From Sediminimonas sp. (GTDB taxonomy: Bacteria; Pseudomonadota; Alphaproteobacteria; Rhodobacterales; Rhodobacteraceae): a stretch of 64,000 nucleotides of DNA. The stretch lies in contig NZ_JAGXFK010000018.1 of the NCBI RefSeq assembly GCF_024637375.1, forward strand, positions 1 through 64,000. The letters run 5' to 3'. The position numbers were made by a program, and so were the translations under genes. This document shows positions 28,404 to 37,828 of the stretch, in pieces; position 1 is the first letter of the stretch; every line of letters begins with the position of its first letter. The notes beneath the pieces were generated by a model, which was not told where the DNA came from, searched no databases, and saw nothing but the letters and a program-made list of their open reading frames with translations.

Positions 28404-28439
28404 GCCCTCTCCGCCAGCCCGTGCCAGCGATCAGGGCGA

Positions 28440-29315
28440 TCAGCCTTCGCCGTCGCCGATCTTGTCCTGCGTGCGGGTTTCGAAATCCTCGGCCGCGTGG
28501 CGCTCGTGCAGCTGCATCTCGGGCTCGCCGAAGGTGCGGTTGACCATGCGCCCGCGCTGCACCGCGCCGCGAGCGTCGATCCGGTGGGCCCAGTCCATCA
28601 CATGCGTGTAGCTTTCGGCATCAAGGAAGGTTGCCGCGTCATAGAGCCGCCCCAGCACCAGTTGCCCGTACCACGGCCAGATCGCCATGTCGGCGATGGT
28701 GTAGTCATCACCGGCAATATAGCGCCGTTCGGCAAGCTGCCGGTCAAGCACGTCAAGCTGACGCTTGGTTTCCATGGTGAATCTGTCGATAGGGTATTTC
28801 CATTTTTCCGGCGCGTAGGCATAGAAATGGCCGAACCCGCCGCCAAGGTACGGCGCGCTGCCCATCTGCCACATGAGCCAGTTGAGCGTTTCGGTGCGCG
28901 CCGGCCCCTCGGGCGCCAGGAAGGCGCCGAATTTCTCGGCCAGGTGAATCAGGATCGAGCCGGATTCGAACACCCGCAGCGGTGCATCGCCGGTATGATC
29001 CACCAACGCGGGAATCTTTGAATTGGGGTTGATGTCGACGAAGCCGCTGCCGAACTGGTCGCCATCGACAATGCGGATCGGCCAGGCGTCGTATTCGGCA
29101 CCGGCATGGCCGGCGGCGAGCAACTCCTCGAACATCACCGTGACCTTGACGCCATTGGGCGTGGCTAGCGAGTAAAGCTGGAAAGGGTGCGCGCCGGTCG
29201 GCAGATCCTTGTCATGTGTGGCCCCCGCGACGGGGCGATTGATGCTGGCGAACTGACCACCGGAGTCGCCCTCCCATGTCCAGACCTCGGGCGGGGTGTA
29301 GCTGTCGTCGCTCAT
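28440..29315 (-). CDS. yghU: Glutathione-dependent disulfide-bond oxidoreductase, YghU-like
   Basis: A 291-residue glutathione transferase. The N-terminal ~70 residues include YTPPEVWTWEGDSGGQFASI and NRPVAGATHDKDLPTGAHPF, the extra N-terminal part typical of YghU/YfcG-type nu-class enzymes. FGSGFVDINPNSKIPALVDH is the thioredoxin-fold glutathione-binding segment, and APYLGGGFGHFYAYAPEKW and DDYTIADMAIWPWYGQLVLG belong to the helical domain. It likely reduces disulfide or peroxide substrates. It is not clearly in the same unit as FAH-maiA. Confidence 0.92.
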   Translation of the reverse strand: MSDDSYTPPEVWTWEGDSGGQFASINRPVAGATHDKDLPTGAHPFQLYSLATPNGVKVTVMFEELLAAGHAGAEYDAWPIRIVDGDQFGSGFVDINPNSKIPALVDHTGDAPLRVFESGSILIHLAEKFGAFLAPEGPARTETLNWLMWQMGSAPYLGGGFGHFYAYAPEKWKYPIDRFTMETKRQLDVLDRQLAERRYIAGDDYTIADMAIWPWYGQLVLGRLYDAATFLDAESYTHVMDWAHRIDARGAVQRGRMVNRTFGEPEMQLHERHAAEDFETRTQDKIGDGEG

Positions 29316-29424
29316 ATCTGAGTGTCCTTTGATTTGTGTGGCAGCAACATCCTATTGCTTTGGGGCAGGCCCGCAATCGGCGCGGTCGCACAAGGGGATG
29401 TGCAACCGCGCATGGGAAGGTGCG

Positions 29425-30504
29425 TCAGTCGAGTTGATAGCCCGGTGTCGAGGCGGAAATCGCCTGCTCCTCGTCGTCCATCCCTTCGGGAATCCCTTCG
29501 AAAAGCGGCGTGGTCATGTAACGCTCGCCAGTATCGGGCAGCATGCACAGGATCACCGATCCGGGCGCGGCATTTTCCGCGACCCGAAGCGAGACGGCGA
29601 AAGTAGCACCGCCGGAAATGCCGGTTAAAATCCCCTCTTTCGCCGCCAGATCACGCGCCGCCTTGATGCCGTCAGGCCCGGTGACTGGCACCAGGTCGTC
29701 ATAATAACGCCTGTCCACGGCCTCTTGCAGAACCAGCGGGATGAAATCCGGGGTCCAGCCTTGGATCGGGTGCGGCTCGAATGCCGGGTGACTCTCGGCG
29801 GGGGCGCCGTCAGCGGTGCGCTCCTGCGCGTGGCCGCTGCCCAGAAGGGCCGCGTTGGCGGGTTCCGACAGGACGATCTTCGTCTCGGGCCGCTTGTCGC
29901 GCAACACCCGGCCCAGACCCGTCACCGTGCCGCCCGTGCCATAGCCCGTCACCACGCAGTCGAGACGCTCGCCCTCGAAATCGCCCAGGATTTCCTGCGC
30001 GGTGGTGGCCTCGTGGATATCGGCATTGTCGTCGGTCTCGAACTGATGCGCCAGGAACCAGCCATTTTTCTCGGCCAGTTCCTCGGCCTTCTTGTACATG
30101 CCGAAGCCCTTTTCGGCCTTTGGCGTCAGCACGACCTTGGCCCCCAGCATCCGCATCAGGCGGCGCCGCTCGATGGAAAAGCTCTCGGCCATGGTGATGA
30201 CCAGCGGATAGCCTTTCTGCGCGCAGACTATGGCCAGACCGATGCCGGTATTGCCGCTGGTGGCCTCGACCACGGTCTGCCCTGGCTTCAGCCGCCCGTC
30301 GCGTTCGGCGGCCTCGATGATATTGACCGCCAGCCGGTCCTTGACCGAAGCCGCCGGATTGAATGCCTCGGCCTTGACGTAGATCGTGACGTGATCGGGG
30401 CCGAGATTGTTGATGCGGATGACCGGCGTGTCGCCGATCGTGTCCAGAATGCTGTCATAGCGCTTGCCGCGCCCCTTGGTGGCTCGAATGCCGGTATCTG
30501 CCAT
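29425..30504 (-). CDS. cysK: Cysteine synthase A
   Basis: A 359-residue PLP enzyme that makes cysteine from O-acetylserine and sulfide. The Schiff-base lysine is in FNPAASVKDRLAVNII, the cofactor-phosphate loop is VEATSGNTGIGLAIV, GTGGTVTGLGRVL is the second glycine loop, and ISGGATFAVSLRV ends the core. It is slightly longer than usual because of a proline-rich insert after GSGHAQERTADG, which may change subunit contacts. It could also be a beta-synthase-like member. The 364-base gap upstream (30505-30868) holds the hairpin at 30670. Confidence 0.93.
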   Translation of the reverse strand: MADTGIRATKGRGKRYDSILDTIGDTPVIRINNLGPDHVTIYVKAEAFNPAASVKDRLAVNIIEAAERDGRLKPGQTVVEATSGNTGIGLAIVCAQKGYPLVITMAESFSIERRRLMRMLGAKVVLTPKAEKGFGMYKKAEELAEKNGWFLAHQFETDDNADIHEATTAQEILGDFEGERLDCVVTGYGTGGTVTGLGRVLRDKRPETKIVLSEPANAALLGSGHAQERTADGAPAESHPAFEPHPIQGWTPDFIPLVLQEAVDRRYYDDLVPVTGPDGIKAARDLAAKEGILTGISGGATFAVSLRVAENAAPGSVILCMLPDTGERYMTTPLFEGIPEGMDDEEQAISASTPGYQLD

Positions 30505-30868
30505 GATCTGTCTCCCGGTTGCTTTGGGTAAACCTATGCGCCGAAAAGGCTGTCGAAAAGGGTTGTTCCAACGTTGCGCGTCGCTCAGCGCCAGATCGGA
30601 AAATCATTCTCGATATGGACCCGGAAGAAGGATGAAACAGGCGTTTCGGTTCCCGCGCGCCGAACGGGAAAGGCCGCCCGTGACAGGCGGCCTTCGTGTC
30701 GCGCGGTGCCCGCGACCGGCCCGTTTCGCAGCCCTGGAGGGTCGGCTCTGACGCTTCGACCCACCAAGGTTCTTAGGTATGGATCAACTCGTCAAGACGT
30801 TTGAAAGACCTGCCACGATGCGTCTTTGCCAGACGGAGGGGGGCAGATGTCTTGGTCGACCCACTGGC
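30505..30868. other. Non-coding region between cysK and frmA
   Basis: A 364-base gap. It contains a 9-bp hairpin (30670-30694) likely to end frmA transcription. Nothing else is supported: no coding frame with a credible start, no tRNA, no clear operator. Confidence 0.6.
30670..30694 (-). terminator. Hairpin terminator downstream of frmA
   Basis: Perfect arms AAGGCCGCC / GGCGGCCTT with a 7-base loop. On the minus strand the stem is followed by TCCC, without a long T tract. It lies about 175 bases past the frmA stop, so it may instead relate to cysK; I prefer frmA. Confidence 0.5.
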
Positions 30869-31981
30869 TCAATACACGACCACGGCGCGGATGCTCTCGC
30901 CGCTATGCATCAGATCAAACCCCTTGTTGATATCGTCTAGGCTGAGGACATGCGTGATCATCGGGTCGATCTCGATCCGGCCATCCATGTACCAGTCGAC
31001 GATCTTGGGCACGTCGGTGCGTCCGCGAGCGCCGCCGAAGGCGGTGCCCTTCCAGGTGCGCCCGGTGACCAGTTGGAAGGGCCGGGTGCTGATCTCGGCG
31101 CCGGCCGGCGCCACGCCGATAATGACGCTTTCACCCCAGCCCTTGTGCGCGGCTTCCAGCGCGGTGCGCATCACGCCCACGTTGCCGGTGGCGTCGAAGG
31201 TGTAGTCGGCGCCGCCGCCTGTCAGGTCGACCAGATGCGCGACCAGGTCGCCAGTCACGTCCTCGGGATTGACGAAATCGGTCATGCCGAAATGCTCGGC
31301 CATGGTGCGCTTGTCGGGGTTGATGTCGACGCCCACGATCTGCCGCGCCCCGGCCATGCGCAGCCCCTGGATCACGTTGAGCCCGATCCCGCCCAGGCCG
31401 AAGACGATCGCGGTGCTGCCGATCTCGACCTTCGCGGTGTTGATCACCGCGCCGATCCCGGTGGTGACGCCGCAGCCGACATAGCAGACCTTGTCGAACG
31501 GTGCGGCGGGGTCGATCTTGGCCAGCGCGATCTCGGGCATAACGGTGTGGTTGGCGAAAGTCGAACAGCCCATGTAGTGCAGGATCGGCGTGCCGTCGAG
31601 CATCGAGAACCGTGTCGTGCCATCGGGCATCAGCCCCTGCCCCTGGGTGGTGCGGATCGACTGGCAGAGGTTGGTCTTTGGGTTGAGGCAATATTCGCAT
31701 TCCCGGCATTCAGGCGTGTAGAGCGGGATGACGTGATCGCCGGGTTGCAGGCTTTTGACACCGGGGCCGACCTCAAGCACCACGCCGGCGCCCTCGTGGC
31801 CCAGGATGGCGGGAAACAGCCCCTCGGGGTCGGCGCCCGAGCGGGTGAACTCGTCGGTATGGCAAATGCCGGTGGCCTTTATCTCGACCAGAACCTCGCC
31901 TTCCTTCGGGCCGTCGAGGTTCACCTCCATCACTTCCAGCGGCTTGCCGGCCTCGAGGGCCACGGCGGCACGTGTGCGCAT
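30869..31981 (-). CDS. frmA: S-(hydroxymethyl)glutathione dehydrogenase / class III alcohol dehydrogenase
   Basis: A 370-residue zinc-dependent enzyme that oxidises the formaldehyde-glutathione adduct. The catalytic zinc ligands are in [17 protein letters not shown] and GHEGAGVV; the four structural-zinc cysteines are in [17 protein letters not shown]; the nucleotide loop is [12 protein letters not shown]. Other class III features are [14 protein letters not shown] and [19 protein letters not shown]. It lies 134 bases downstream of tetR on the same strand, so readthrough from the paa operon is possible, but it probably has its own promoter. Confidence 0.95.
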   Translation of the reverse strand: MRTRAAVALEAGKPLEVMEVNLDGPKEGEVLVEIKATGICHTDEFTRSGADPEGLFPAILGHEGAGVVLEVGPGVKSLQPGDHVIPLYTPECRECEYCLNPKTNLCQSIRTTQGQGLMPDGTTRFSMLDGTPILHYMGCSTFANHTVMPEIALAKIDPAAPFDKVCYVGCGVTTGIGAVINTAKVEIGSTAIVFGLGGIGLNVIQGLRMAGARQIVGVDINPDKRTMAEHFGMTDFVNPEDVTGDLVAHLVDLTGGGADYTFDATGNVGVMRTALEAAHKGWGESVIIGVAPAGAEISTRPFQLVTGRTWKGTAFGGARGRTDVPKIVDWYMDGRIEIDPMITHVLSLDDINKGFDLMHSGESIRAVVVY

Positions 31982-32115
31982 GTCTTTGCATCCTTCCCTG
32001 TTGACGGTCGAACCCTGCCCCGATCACGGCGGCGTTTCAACCGTCAGGCTGCCCGCCGGCGGTGCCGACAGCTTCGCCCGCAGCGACAGCCGAGCCGCCG
32101 CTTGCGACGCGCATC

Positions 32116-32685
32116 CTAGAGGGCGCGCAGCCCGCCGATCACGAAATCGCCGACCAGGTCGGCATAGTCCGCGCGGCTCAACCCCTTGCCGGGGCGGTGC
32201 CACATGTAGAACCAGTTGATGATCCCGAAGATCGACATCGTCACCGCGCGCAGCCGGTCGGGCGGCAGTTCGGGCGCCTGCGCGGCCACCGCGTCCGACA
32301 CTACCGCCACCAGCCGCCGTTGCAGCGCATAAAGCGGCTCTTGCCGGTCGCGCGGCAGAACCGTCAGCGCGTCCAGTTGCAGCTTGTGCTCGGCGTCGGC
32401 GTCTTCATAGGCGGCGAGGATCGCACGGATGATACCGCGCAGGCCGGCGCCGCGAGCGGCCTCGACCACCGCGACCAGGTCCGACAGGTGCGTATCCAGG
32501 ATATCGAACAGCAAGTCCTCCTTGCTGCTCCAGTAGTGATAGATCAACGCCTTGGACACACCGCAGGACTTCGCCGCGCCGGTCATCGAGGCACGGTCGA
32601 ACCCGTGGCGCGCGAAATACCGCGCCGCGCCCTTGCGCAGGGCCGCGCGTTTCTCGTCATGGTCACGGGCCAGACCGCGCGCCAT
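32116..32685 (-). CDS. paaR: TetR-family regulator of the paa operon
   Basis: A 189-residue TetR-type repressor. The N-terminal helix-turn-helix is FARHGFDRASMTGAAKSCGV followed by SKALIYHYWSSKEDLL. The C-terminal ligand domain has FGIINWFYMWHRPGKGLSRA, consistent with an acyl-CoA or aromatic-CoA effector. It overlaps paaK (TGATG) and is the last gene of paaI-paaJ-paaK. Such regulators (PaaR) repress paa genes and are released by phenylacetyl-CoA. The palindromes at 35661 and 28201 are its likely sites. The symbol is inferred. Confidence 0.85.
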   Translation of the reverse strand: MARGLARDHDEKRAALRKGAARYFARHGFDRASMTGAAKSCGVSKALIYHYWSSKEDLLFDILDTHLSDLVAVVEAARGAGLRGIIRAILAAYEDADAEHKLQLDALTVLPRDRQEPLYALQRRLVAVVSDAVAAQAPELPPDRLRAVTMSIFGIINWFYMWHRPGKGLSRADYADLVGDFVIGGLRAL

Positions 32686-33995
32686 CAATCGGCCTTGGGG
32701 CGATTGTCGATCAGGCGCACCGCCTTGCCCTCGCTGCGTGCCACCTTGCCCGGCTCGGCGACGTTGACTGTGATGGAGATCCCGACATTGGATTTCACCC
32801 GACCGCGCAGATCGTGCGCCGCGGCATTGCGGGCCTCGATCGACACGCCTTCGATCGGTTCGACATGCACGGTCATCTCGTCCATGCGGCCGGGACGCGA
32901 CAGCTCGATCTGGAAATGCGGTGCCAGCTCGGTCACCGTCATCAACTGTTCCTCGATCTGGGTCGGGAAAACGTTTACGCCACGCAGGATGATCATGTCG
33001 TCGCTGCGCCCGGTGACCTTTTCCATCCGCCGCATGCTGCGCGCGGTGCCGGGCAACAGCCGAGTCAGGTCGCGGGTGCGGTAACGGACGATGGGGAATG
33101 CCTCCTTGCTGAGCGAAGTGAACACCAATTCGCCCAGTTCGCCATCGGGCAGCACCTCACCGGTGGCCGGATCGATCACCTCGGGGTAGAAGTGGTCTTC
33201 CCAGACGTGCAGGCCGTCCTTGGTTTCGACGCATTCGTTGGCCACGCCGGGGCCGATCACCTCGGACAGGCCGTAGATATCGACCGCGTGCATGTCGAAG
33301 GCTTCTTCGATCTCCAGGCGCATCGCATTGGTCCACGGCTCGGCGCCGAATATCCCGACCTTGAGCGGCGATTGGCGGGGGTCGCGGCCCTGCGCGGCAT
33401 ATTCGTCGAGGATCGACAGCGCATAAGAGGGCGTGACGGTGATGCCGTCGGCGTGGAAATCCTCGATCACGCGCACCTGGCGCTGCGTCATCCCTCCCGA
33501 GACGGGCACCACCGTCAGGCCCATCTTCTCGGCCCCGCCATGCACGCCCAGCCCGCCGGTGAACAACCCGTAGCCATAGGCATTGTGCAGCACATGACCG
33601 GGCCTGAGCCCCGCGGCGCGCAGCGACCGCGCCATCACGTCGGCCCACATGTCCAGATCGCCCTTGGTATAGCCCACAACGGTAGGCTGGCCTGTCGTGC
33701 CCGACGAGGCATGCAAACGCGAAATTCGCTCGCGCGGCACGGCGAACATGCCGAACGGATAGTTGTCGCGCAGATCCTGCTTCACGGTGAAGGGGAATTT
33801 CGACAGGTCCGAAAGCTGTTTCAGGTCATCGGGATGCACGCCGGCCTTGTCAAAGGCATCGCGGTAGAACGGCACGTTGTCATAGGCATGGCGCAGCGAC
33901 CATTTCATCCGTTCCAACTGCAGCGCCGACAACTCGTCGCGGCTGGCCGTCTCGATATGCTCCAGATCGCCGGGTTTGGGGGACAGATCTTCCAT
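32685..33995 (-). CDS. paaK: Phenylacetate-CoA ligase
   Basis: A 436-residue adenylate-forming enzyme that activates phenylacetate to phenylacetyl-CoA. The motifs are HASSGTTGQPTVVGYT (P loop), YGYGLFTGGLGVHGGAE, GIFGAEPWTNAMRLEIEEAF, IYGLSEVIGPGVANEC and the late ligase hinge LRGVNVFPTQIEEQL. It is shorter than the general acyl-CoA synthetases, as expected. It overlaps paaJ by TAATG and is followed by tetR. The ATG at 33995 (MEDLSPKP) is used rather than the upstream open frame. Confidence 0.95.
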   Translation of the reverse strand: MEDLSPKPGDLEHIETASRDELSALQLERMKWSLRHAYDNVPFYRDAFDKAGVHPDDLKQLSDLSKFPFTVKQDLRDNYPFGMFAVPRERISRLHASSGTTGQPTVVGYTKGDLDMWADVMARSLRAAGLRPGHVLHNAYGYGLFTGGLGVHGGAEKMGLTVVPVSGGMTQRQVRVIEDFHADGITVTPSYALSILDEYAAQGRDPRQSPLKVGIFGAEPWTNAMRLEIEEAFDMHAVDIYGLSEVIGPGVANECVETKDGLHVWEDHFYPEVIDPATGEVLPDGELGELVFTSLSKEAFPIVRYRTRDLTRLLPGTARSMRRMEKVTGRSDDMIILRGVNVFPTQIEEQLMTVTELAPHFQIELSRPGRMDEMTVHVEPIEGVSIEARNAAAHDLRGRVKSNVGISITVNVAEPGKVARSEGKAVRLIDNRPKAD

Positions 33996-35188
33996 TACAC
34001 AGCCTCCATCATAAGCGCGATGCCCTGGCCCACGCCGATGCACATGGTGCAGATCGCGCGCCGGGCGCCAGCGTCCGACAGGTTGATCGCCGCGGTCAGC
34101 GCCAGGCGTGCGCCGGACATGCCCAGGGGATGGCCAAGCGCGATCGCGCCGCCATTGGGGTTCACATGGTCGGCATCGTCGGGCAGGCCCAGCTTGCGCA
34201 TGACGGCCAGCCCCTGCGCGGCGAACGCCTCGTTCAACTCGATCAGGTCGATGTCGGAAATCTTCAGCCCGTGCCGGTCCAGCAAGGCCCGCGTGGCCGG
34301 CGCCGGGCCGAGCCCCATGACCCGCGGCGGCACGCCGGCACTCCCCATGGCGGTGATTCGGGCGCGCGGGGTAAGCCCGTATTTTTCGACCGCAGCAGCA
34401 GAGGCCACGATCAGCGCCGCCGCGCCGTCGTTGACGCCGCTGGCATTGCCCGCCGTCACCGTGCCGCCGTCGCGGAACGGGGCTGGCAGGTTGGCCAGTT
34501 TTTCGGCCGTAGTAGCGCGGGGGTGCTCGTCGGTATCGACGACGCGCGGCTCGCCCTTGCGCTGCGGGATGGTCACCGACGTAATCTCGCGCGCCATGCG
34601 TCCCGACTCGATCGCCGCCAGCGCCCGGGTCTGCGAGCGCAGCGCGAACGCATCCTGATCGACGCGGGAGATACCGAACTCCTCGGCCACGTTCTCGGCC
34701 GTCTCGGGCATCGAGTCGGTGCCATAGGCCTTGTGCATCGCCTTGTTGACAAAGCGCCAGCCGATGGTGGTGTCATAAATCTCGGCGCGGCGCGAAAAGG
34801 CCGCGTCGGCCTTGGGCATGACCAGCGGCGCGCGACTCATCGATTCGACACCTCCGGCCAGGATCACGTCGGCCTCGCCCAGCCGGATGGCGCGCGCAGC
34901 ACTTCCCACGGCGTCGAGCCCCGAACCGCAGAGCCGGTTCACCGTGACGCCGGGCACCGATGTGCCCAGCCCTGCCAGCAGCGCCGCCATGCGCGCGACG
35001 TTGCGGTTGTCCTCGCCCGCCTGGTTGGCGCAGCCGATGATGCAGTCATCCACGCGCAGCCCCTCGAACGGGGCCACAACCTCGCGCATGACATGCGCCA
35101 GCATGTCGTCGGGGCGCACCGCGCTCAGCGCCCCGCCATAGCGGCCGATGGGGGTGCGCAGCCCCTCGCACAGGAATGCCTCGGTCAT
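33995..35188 (-). CDS. paaJ: 3-oxoadipyl-CoA/3-oxo-5,6-dehydrosuberyl-CoA thiolase
   Basis: A 397-residue thiolase of the PaaJ/PcaF type. The first active-site cysteine is in VNRLCGSGLDAVGSAARAI, the His is in NPNGGAIALGHPLGMSGARL, and the second Cys is CTMCIGVGQGIALMME. GGVESMSRAPLVMPKADAAF fits PaaJ/PcaF. It cleaves 3-oxoadipyl-CoA and, in the phenylacetate route, also the eight-carbon dehydrosuberyl intermediate. It overlaps paaI by ATGA. Confidence 0.93.
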   Translation of the reverse strand: MTEAFLCEGLRTPIGRYGGALSAVRPDDMLAHVMREVVAPFEGLRVDDCIIGCANQAGEDNRNVARMAALLAGLGTSVPGVTVNRLCGSGLDAVGSAARAIRLGEADVILAGGVESMSRAPLVMPKADAAFSRRAEIYDTTIGWRFVNKAMHKAYGTDSMPETAENVAEEFGISRVDQDAFALRSQTRALAAIESGRMAREITSVTIPQRKGEPRVVDTDEHPRATTAEKLANLPAPFRDGGTVTAGNASGVNDGAAALIVASAAAVEKYGLTPRARITAMGSAGVPPRVMGLGPAPATRALLDRHGLKISDIDLIELNEAFAAQGLAVMRKLGLPDDADHVNPNGGAIALGHPLGMSGARLALTAAINLSDAGARRAICTMCIGVGQGIALMMEAV

Positions 35189-35619
35189 GTGTCGTCCTCC
35201 TGGAAATGCTGCCCCTTGACCTGGCGCGAGAGGCCGCGGAACAGCGCCACCTGGCGGCCGTCCTCGCCCGTTACCTCGACGTCGTACACGCCGCTGCGCC
35301 CGTTCATCGCCGCCTCTCGCGCGACCGCGGTCAGGCGTTCGCCGGGGCGCCCGGCAGACAGGAAGGTGATCGAGTTTTCCTGCGCCACCACCAGCGTGTT
35401 GTAGCTGTTGCAGGCAAAGGCGAAGGCGCTGTCGGCCAGGGTGAAGATGTGCCCGCCATGGCAGATCTTGTGACCGTTGAGGTGATGGTCCGCGACCGTC
35501 ATCGACAGCGTCGCCGTGCCCGGACCGATCGCGTCGATCCGCATTCCCATGGCCTGGGATGCGGCATCGCCGGCCCACATCGCCTGTGCCGACCGCTCGG
35601 CGCGTTCCTGTGGTGTCAT
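35185..35619 (-). CDS. paaI: Hydroxyphenylacetyl-CoA thioesterase
   Basis: A 144-residue hot-dog thioesterase. ADHHLNGHKICHGGHIFTLA holds the conserved N-G-H..CHGG active-site segment, followed by ADSAFAFACNSYNTLVVAQ. It removes CoA from dead-end hydroxyphenylacetyl-CoA products and so protects the pathway. It is the first gene of the minus-strand paa operon and starts at 35619 after GGGAGGAAG. The divergent region to paaZ (35620-35741) carries a TetR-type operator. Confidence 0.93.
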   Translation of the reverse strand: MTPQERAERSAQAMWAGDAASQAMGMRIDAIGPGTATLSMTVADHHLNGHKICHGGHIFTLADSAFAFACNSYNTLVVAQENSITFLSAGRPGERLTAVAREAAMNGRSGVYDVEVTGEDGRQVALFRGLSRQVKGQHFQEDDT

Positions 35620-35660
35620 GTGCTGCGCTTCCTCCCCTGACGCGTTCTGCAGACGATGCA

Positions 35661-35680
35661 ACAAAACCGACCGCACGGTC
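35661..35680. promoter_or_regulatory. TetR/PaaR-type operator between paaI and paaZ
   Basis: ACAAAACCGACCGCACGGTC, with palindromic core GACCG-CA-CGGTC. It is 42 bases from the paaI start and 62 from the paaZ start, so one site can control both directions. Matches the 28201 site at 17 of 20 positions. Confidence 0.72.
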
Positions 35681-35741
35681 AAGAGTATTGCGCGCGCCCG
35701 CGATTTCCAGCATGCTGGCGCCAAAGCAGGAGGAGCCTGAT

Positions 35742-37769
35742 ATGCTGACAGCACAAAGCTACGCCACCGGTCGCTGGATCACGCCGGACGACACCGCAAC
35801 CGACATCATCGGCCCCGTCACCGGCCAGACCGTCGCCCGCGCCGGCAGTGCGGCGCTGGATTTCGGCGCCATGCTGGAACACGCCCGCACCCGCGGCGGC
35901 CCGGCCCTGCGCGAGATGCCGTTCCACCAGCGCGCCAAGATGGTCAAGGCGCTGGCCGCCTATATCGATGGCCGGAAAGAAGAGTTGTACGCCATCAATC
36001 CGCTGACCGGCGCCACCCGGCGTGACGGCTGGGTCGATATCGACGGCGGCATCGGCACCATGTTCCTGTTCGCATCGAAAGGCCGGCGCGAAATGCCCGA
36101 CGGTCATGTCTATGTCGATGGCGATGTGGAACAGATCAGCCGCAAGGGCACTTTCTTGGGTCAGCACATCGCCGTGCCCCTGCAAGGGGTGGCGGTGCAG
36201 ATCAACGCCTTCAACTTCCCGGTCTGGGGGATGCTTGAAAAGCTGGCCCCGGCGCTCATCGCCGGGGTGCCGTCGATCGTGAAACCGGCGACGCAAACCT
36301 GCTACCTGACCCATGCCTGTGTGCAGATGATCGTCGACTCGGGGCTGCTTCCCGAGGGCGCGCTGCAACTGGTGATCGGGCGCACCGGCGACCTGCTCGA
36401 CCGGCTGGGCGCACAGGACATCGTCAGCTTCACCGGATCGGCGGATACCGCGCTCAAGCTGCGCAGTAACCCCAACCTGATGCGCAACGCCACCCGGTTC
36501 CTGGCCGAACAGGACAGCCTCAACGCCTCGATCCTGGGGCCTGATGCCGGCCCCGACAGCCCCGAGTTCGACCTGTTCATCAAGGAAGCCGTGACCGAGA
36601 TCACCAGCAAGGCGGGGCAGAAATGCACCGCCACGCGCCGCCTGATCGTGCCCGAGGCGCGGATGGAGGCGGTCGCCGAGGCGCTGTCGGCGCGCCTGTC
36701 AGGGGTGACCATCGGCAACCCGGAGGCCGAGGGCGTGCGCATGGGCGCGCTGGCCAGCCACGCACAAAAGGCCGACGTTTTGGGACAGCTGGCGCAACTG
36801 CGCACCGAGGCGCGGCTGATCCACGGCGACCCCGACGCGCTGAACCTGACAGATGCCGACCCGGCGCAGGCGTTCCTGCCGCCGATGATCCTGGCGTGCG
36901 ACGACCCCGACGCGGCGCGCGCGGTGCATGAGGTCGAGGCGTTCGGCCCCCTTTCCACCCTCATGCCCTACCGCGATACCGCCCACGCGGCGGCGCTGGC
37001 CAATCGCGGCGGCGGTTCGCTGGTGTCATCGCTGTTCACCCACGACACCGGGGTCGCGCGCGACATCACCCTGAACGCGGCGGCGTGGATGGGGCGCATC
37101 TACATCATGGGCCGGGATTCAGCGGCCGAAGCCACCGGCCACGGCTCGCCCCTTCCGCACATGATTCACGGCGGGCCGGGCCGGGCCGGCGGCGGCGAGG
37201 AACTCGGCGGCGTGCGCGGCGTCATGCACTACATGCAACGCACCGCGGTGCAGGGCAGCCCCGACATGCTGACCGCGATCACCGGACAATGGGTCAAGGG
37301 CGCGGCACAGACGACCGGGCCGAAACACCCGTTCCAGCGCACCTTTCGCGAGGTCGAGATCGGCGAGACGATCCACACCGACGCACGCACCGTGACGCTG
37401 GAGGATATCGAGCATTTCGCCCGTTTCACGGGCGACACGTTCTACGCCCACATGGACGAAGAGGCCGCCCGCGCCAACCCGTTCTTCCCCGGACGGGTGG
37501 CGCATGGCTACCTGCTACTGAGCTTTGCCGCGGGTCTGTTCGTGCAGCCCGACCCGGGGCCGGTTCTGGCCAATACCGGGCTGAATGCGCTGTCGTTCCA
37601 GAAACCCGTCAGCCCCGGCGACGCGATCAAGGTGGCCCTGACCTGCAAGCGCAAGACCGGGCGTACCGACACCTATGGCGAGGTGGCTTGGAACGCCACG
37701 CTGACCAACCAGGACGACGAGCAGGTGGCCGAGTACGAATTGCTGACCATGGTCGCCTACGAGCGTTGA
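35742..37769 (+). CDS. paaZ: Bifunctional oxepin-CoA hydrolase / semialdehyde dehydrogenase
   Basis: A 675-residue two-domain enzyme that opens the oxepin-CoA ring and oxidises the aldehyde. The N-terminal ~520 residues form an aldehyde dehydrogenase: GVAVQINAFNFPVWGMLEKL, IVSFTGSADTALKL, LAEQDSLNASILG with the general-base Glu and ITSKAGQKCTATRRL with the nucleophilic Cys. The C-terminal ~150 residues are a MaoC-like hydratase: FARFTGDTFYAHMDEEAARA and VAHGYLLLSFAAGLFVQ. An AGGAGGAG site precedes the ATG. It is read away from paaI and followed by paaX. Confidence 0.95.
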   Translation: MLTAQSYATGRWITPDDTATDIIGPVTGQTVARAGSAALDFGAMLEHARTRGGPALREMPFHQRAKMVKALAAYIDGRKEELYAINPLTGATRRDGWVDIDGGIGTMFLFASKGRREMPDGHVYVDGDVEQISRKGTFLGQHIAVPLQGVAVQINAFNFPVWGMLEKLAPALIAGVPSIVKPATQTCYLTHACVQMIVDSGLLPEGALQLVIGRTGDLLDRLGAQDIVSFTGSADTALKLRSNPNLMRNATRFLAEQDSLNASILGPDAGPDSPEFDLFIKEAVTEITSKAGQKCTATRRLIVPEARMEAVAEALSARLSGVTIGNPEAEGVRMGALASHAQKADVLGQLAQLRTEARLIHGDPDALNLTDADPAQAFLPPMILACDDPDAARAVHEVEAFGPLSTLMPYRDTAHAAALANRGGGSLVSSLFTHDTGVARDITLNAAAWMGRIYIMGRDSAAEATGHGSPLPHMIHGGPGRAGGGEELGGVRGVMHYMQRTAVQGSPDMLTAITGQWVKGAAQTTGPKHPFQRTFREVEIGETIHTDARTVTLEDIEHFARFTGDTFYAHMDEEAARANPFFPGRVAHGYLLLSFAAGLFVQPDPGPVLANTGLNALSFQKPVSPGDAIKVALTCKRKTGRTDTYGEVAWNATLTNQDDEQVAEYELLTMVAYER

Positions 37770-37828
37770 GCGCAGTGCCCCGCCCGGCAGGGCTTCACCC
37801 CCCGCGCGGGCCCGTGTAACAGGGTGGC

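Larger units (their letters stand above)
28096..28439. other. Non-coding region between FAH operon and yghU-like gene
   Basis: A 344-base gap. It contains the TetR-type operator at 28201-28228 (listed separately), an A/T-rich stretch, and a hairpin at 28349-28403. I see no gene or ribosome-binding site in it. The operon to the left is read leftward, and the yghU-like gene is also read leftward and ends at 28440. Confidence 0.6.
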
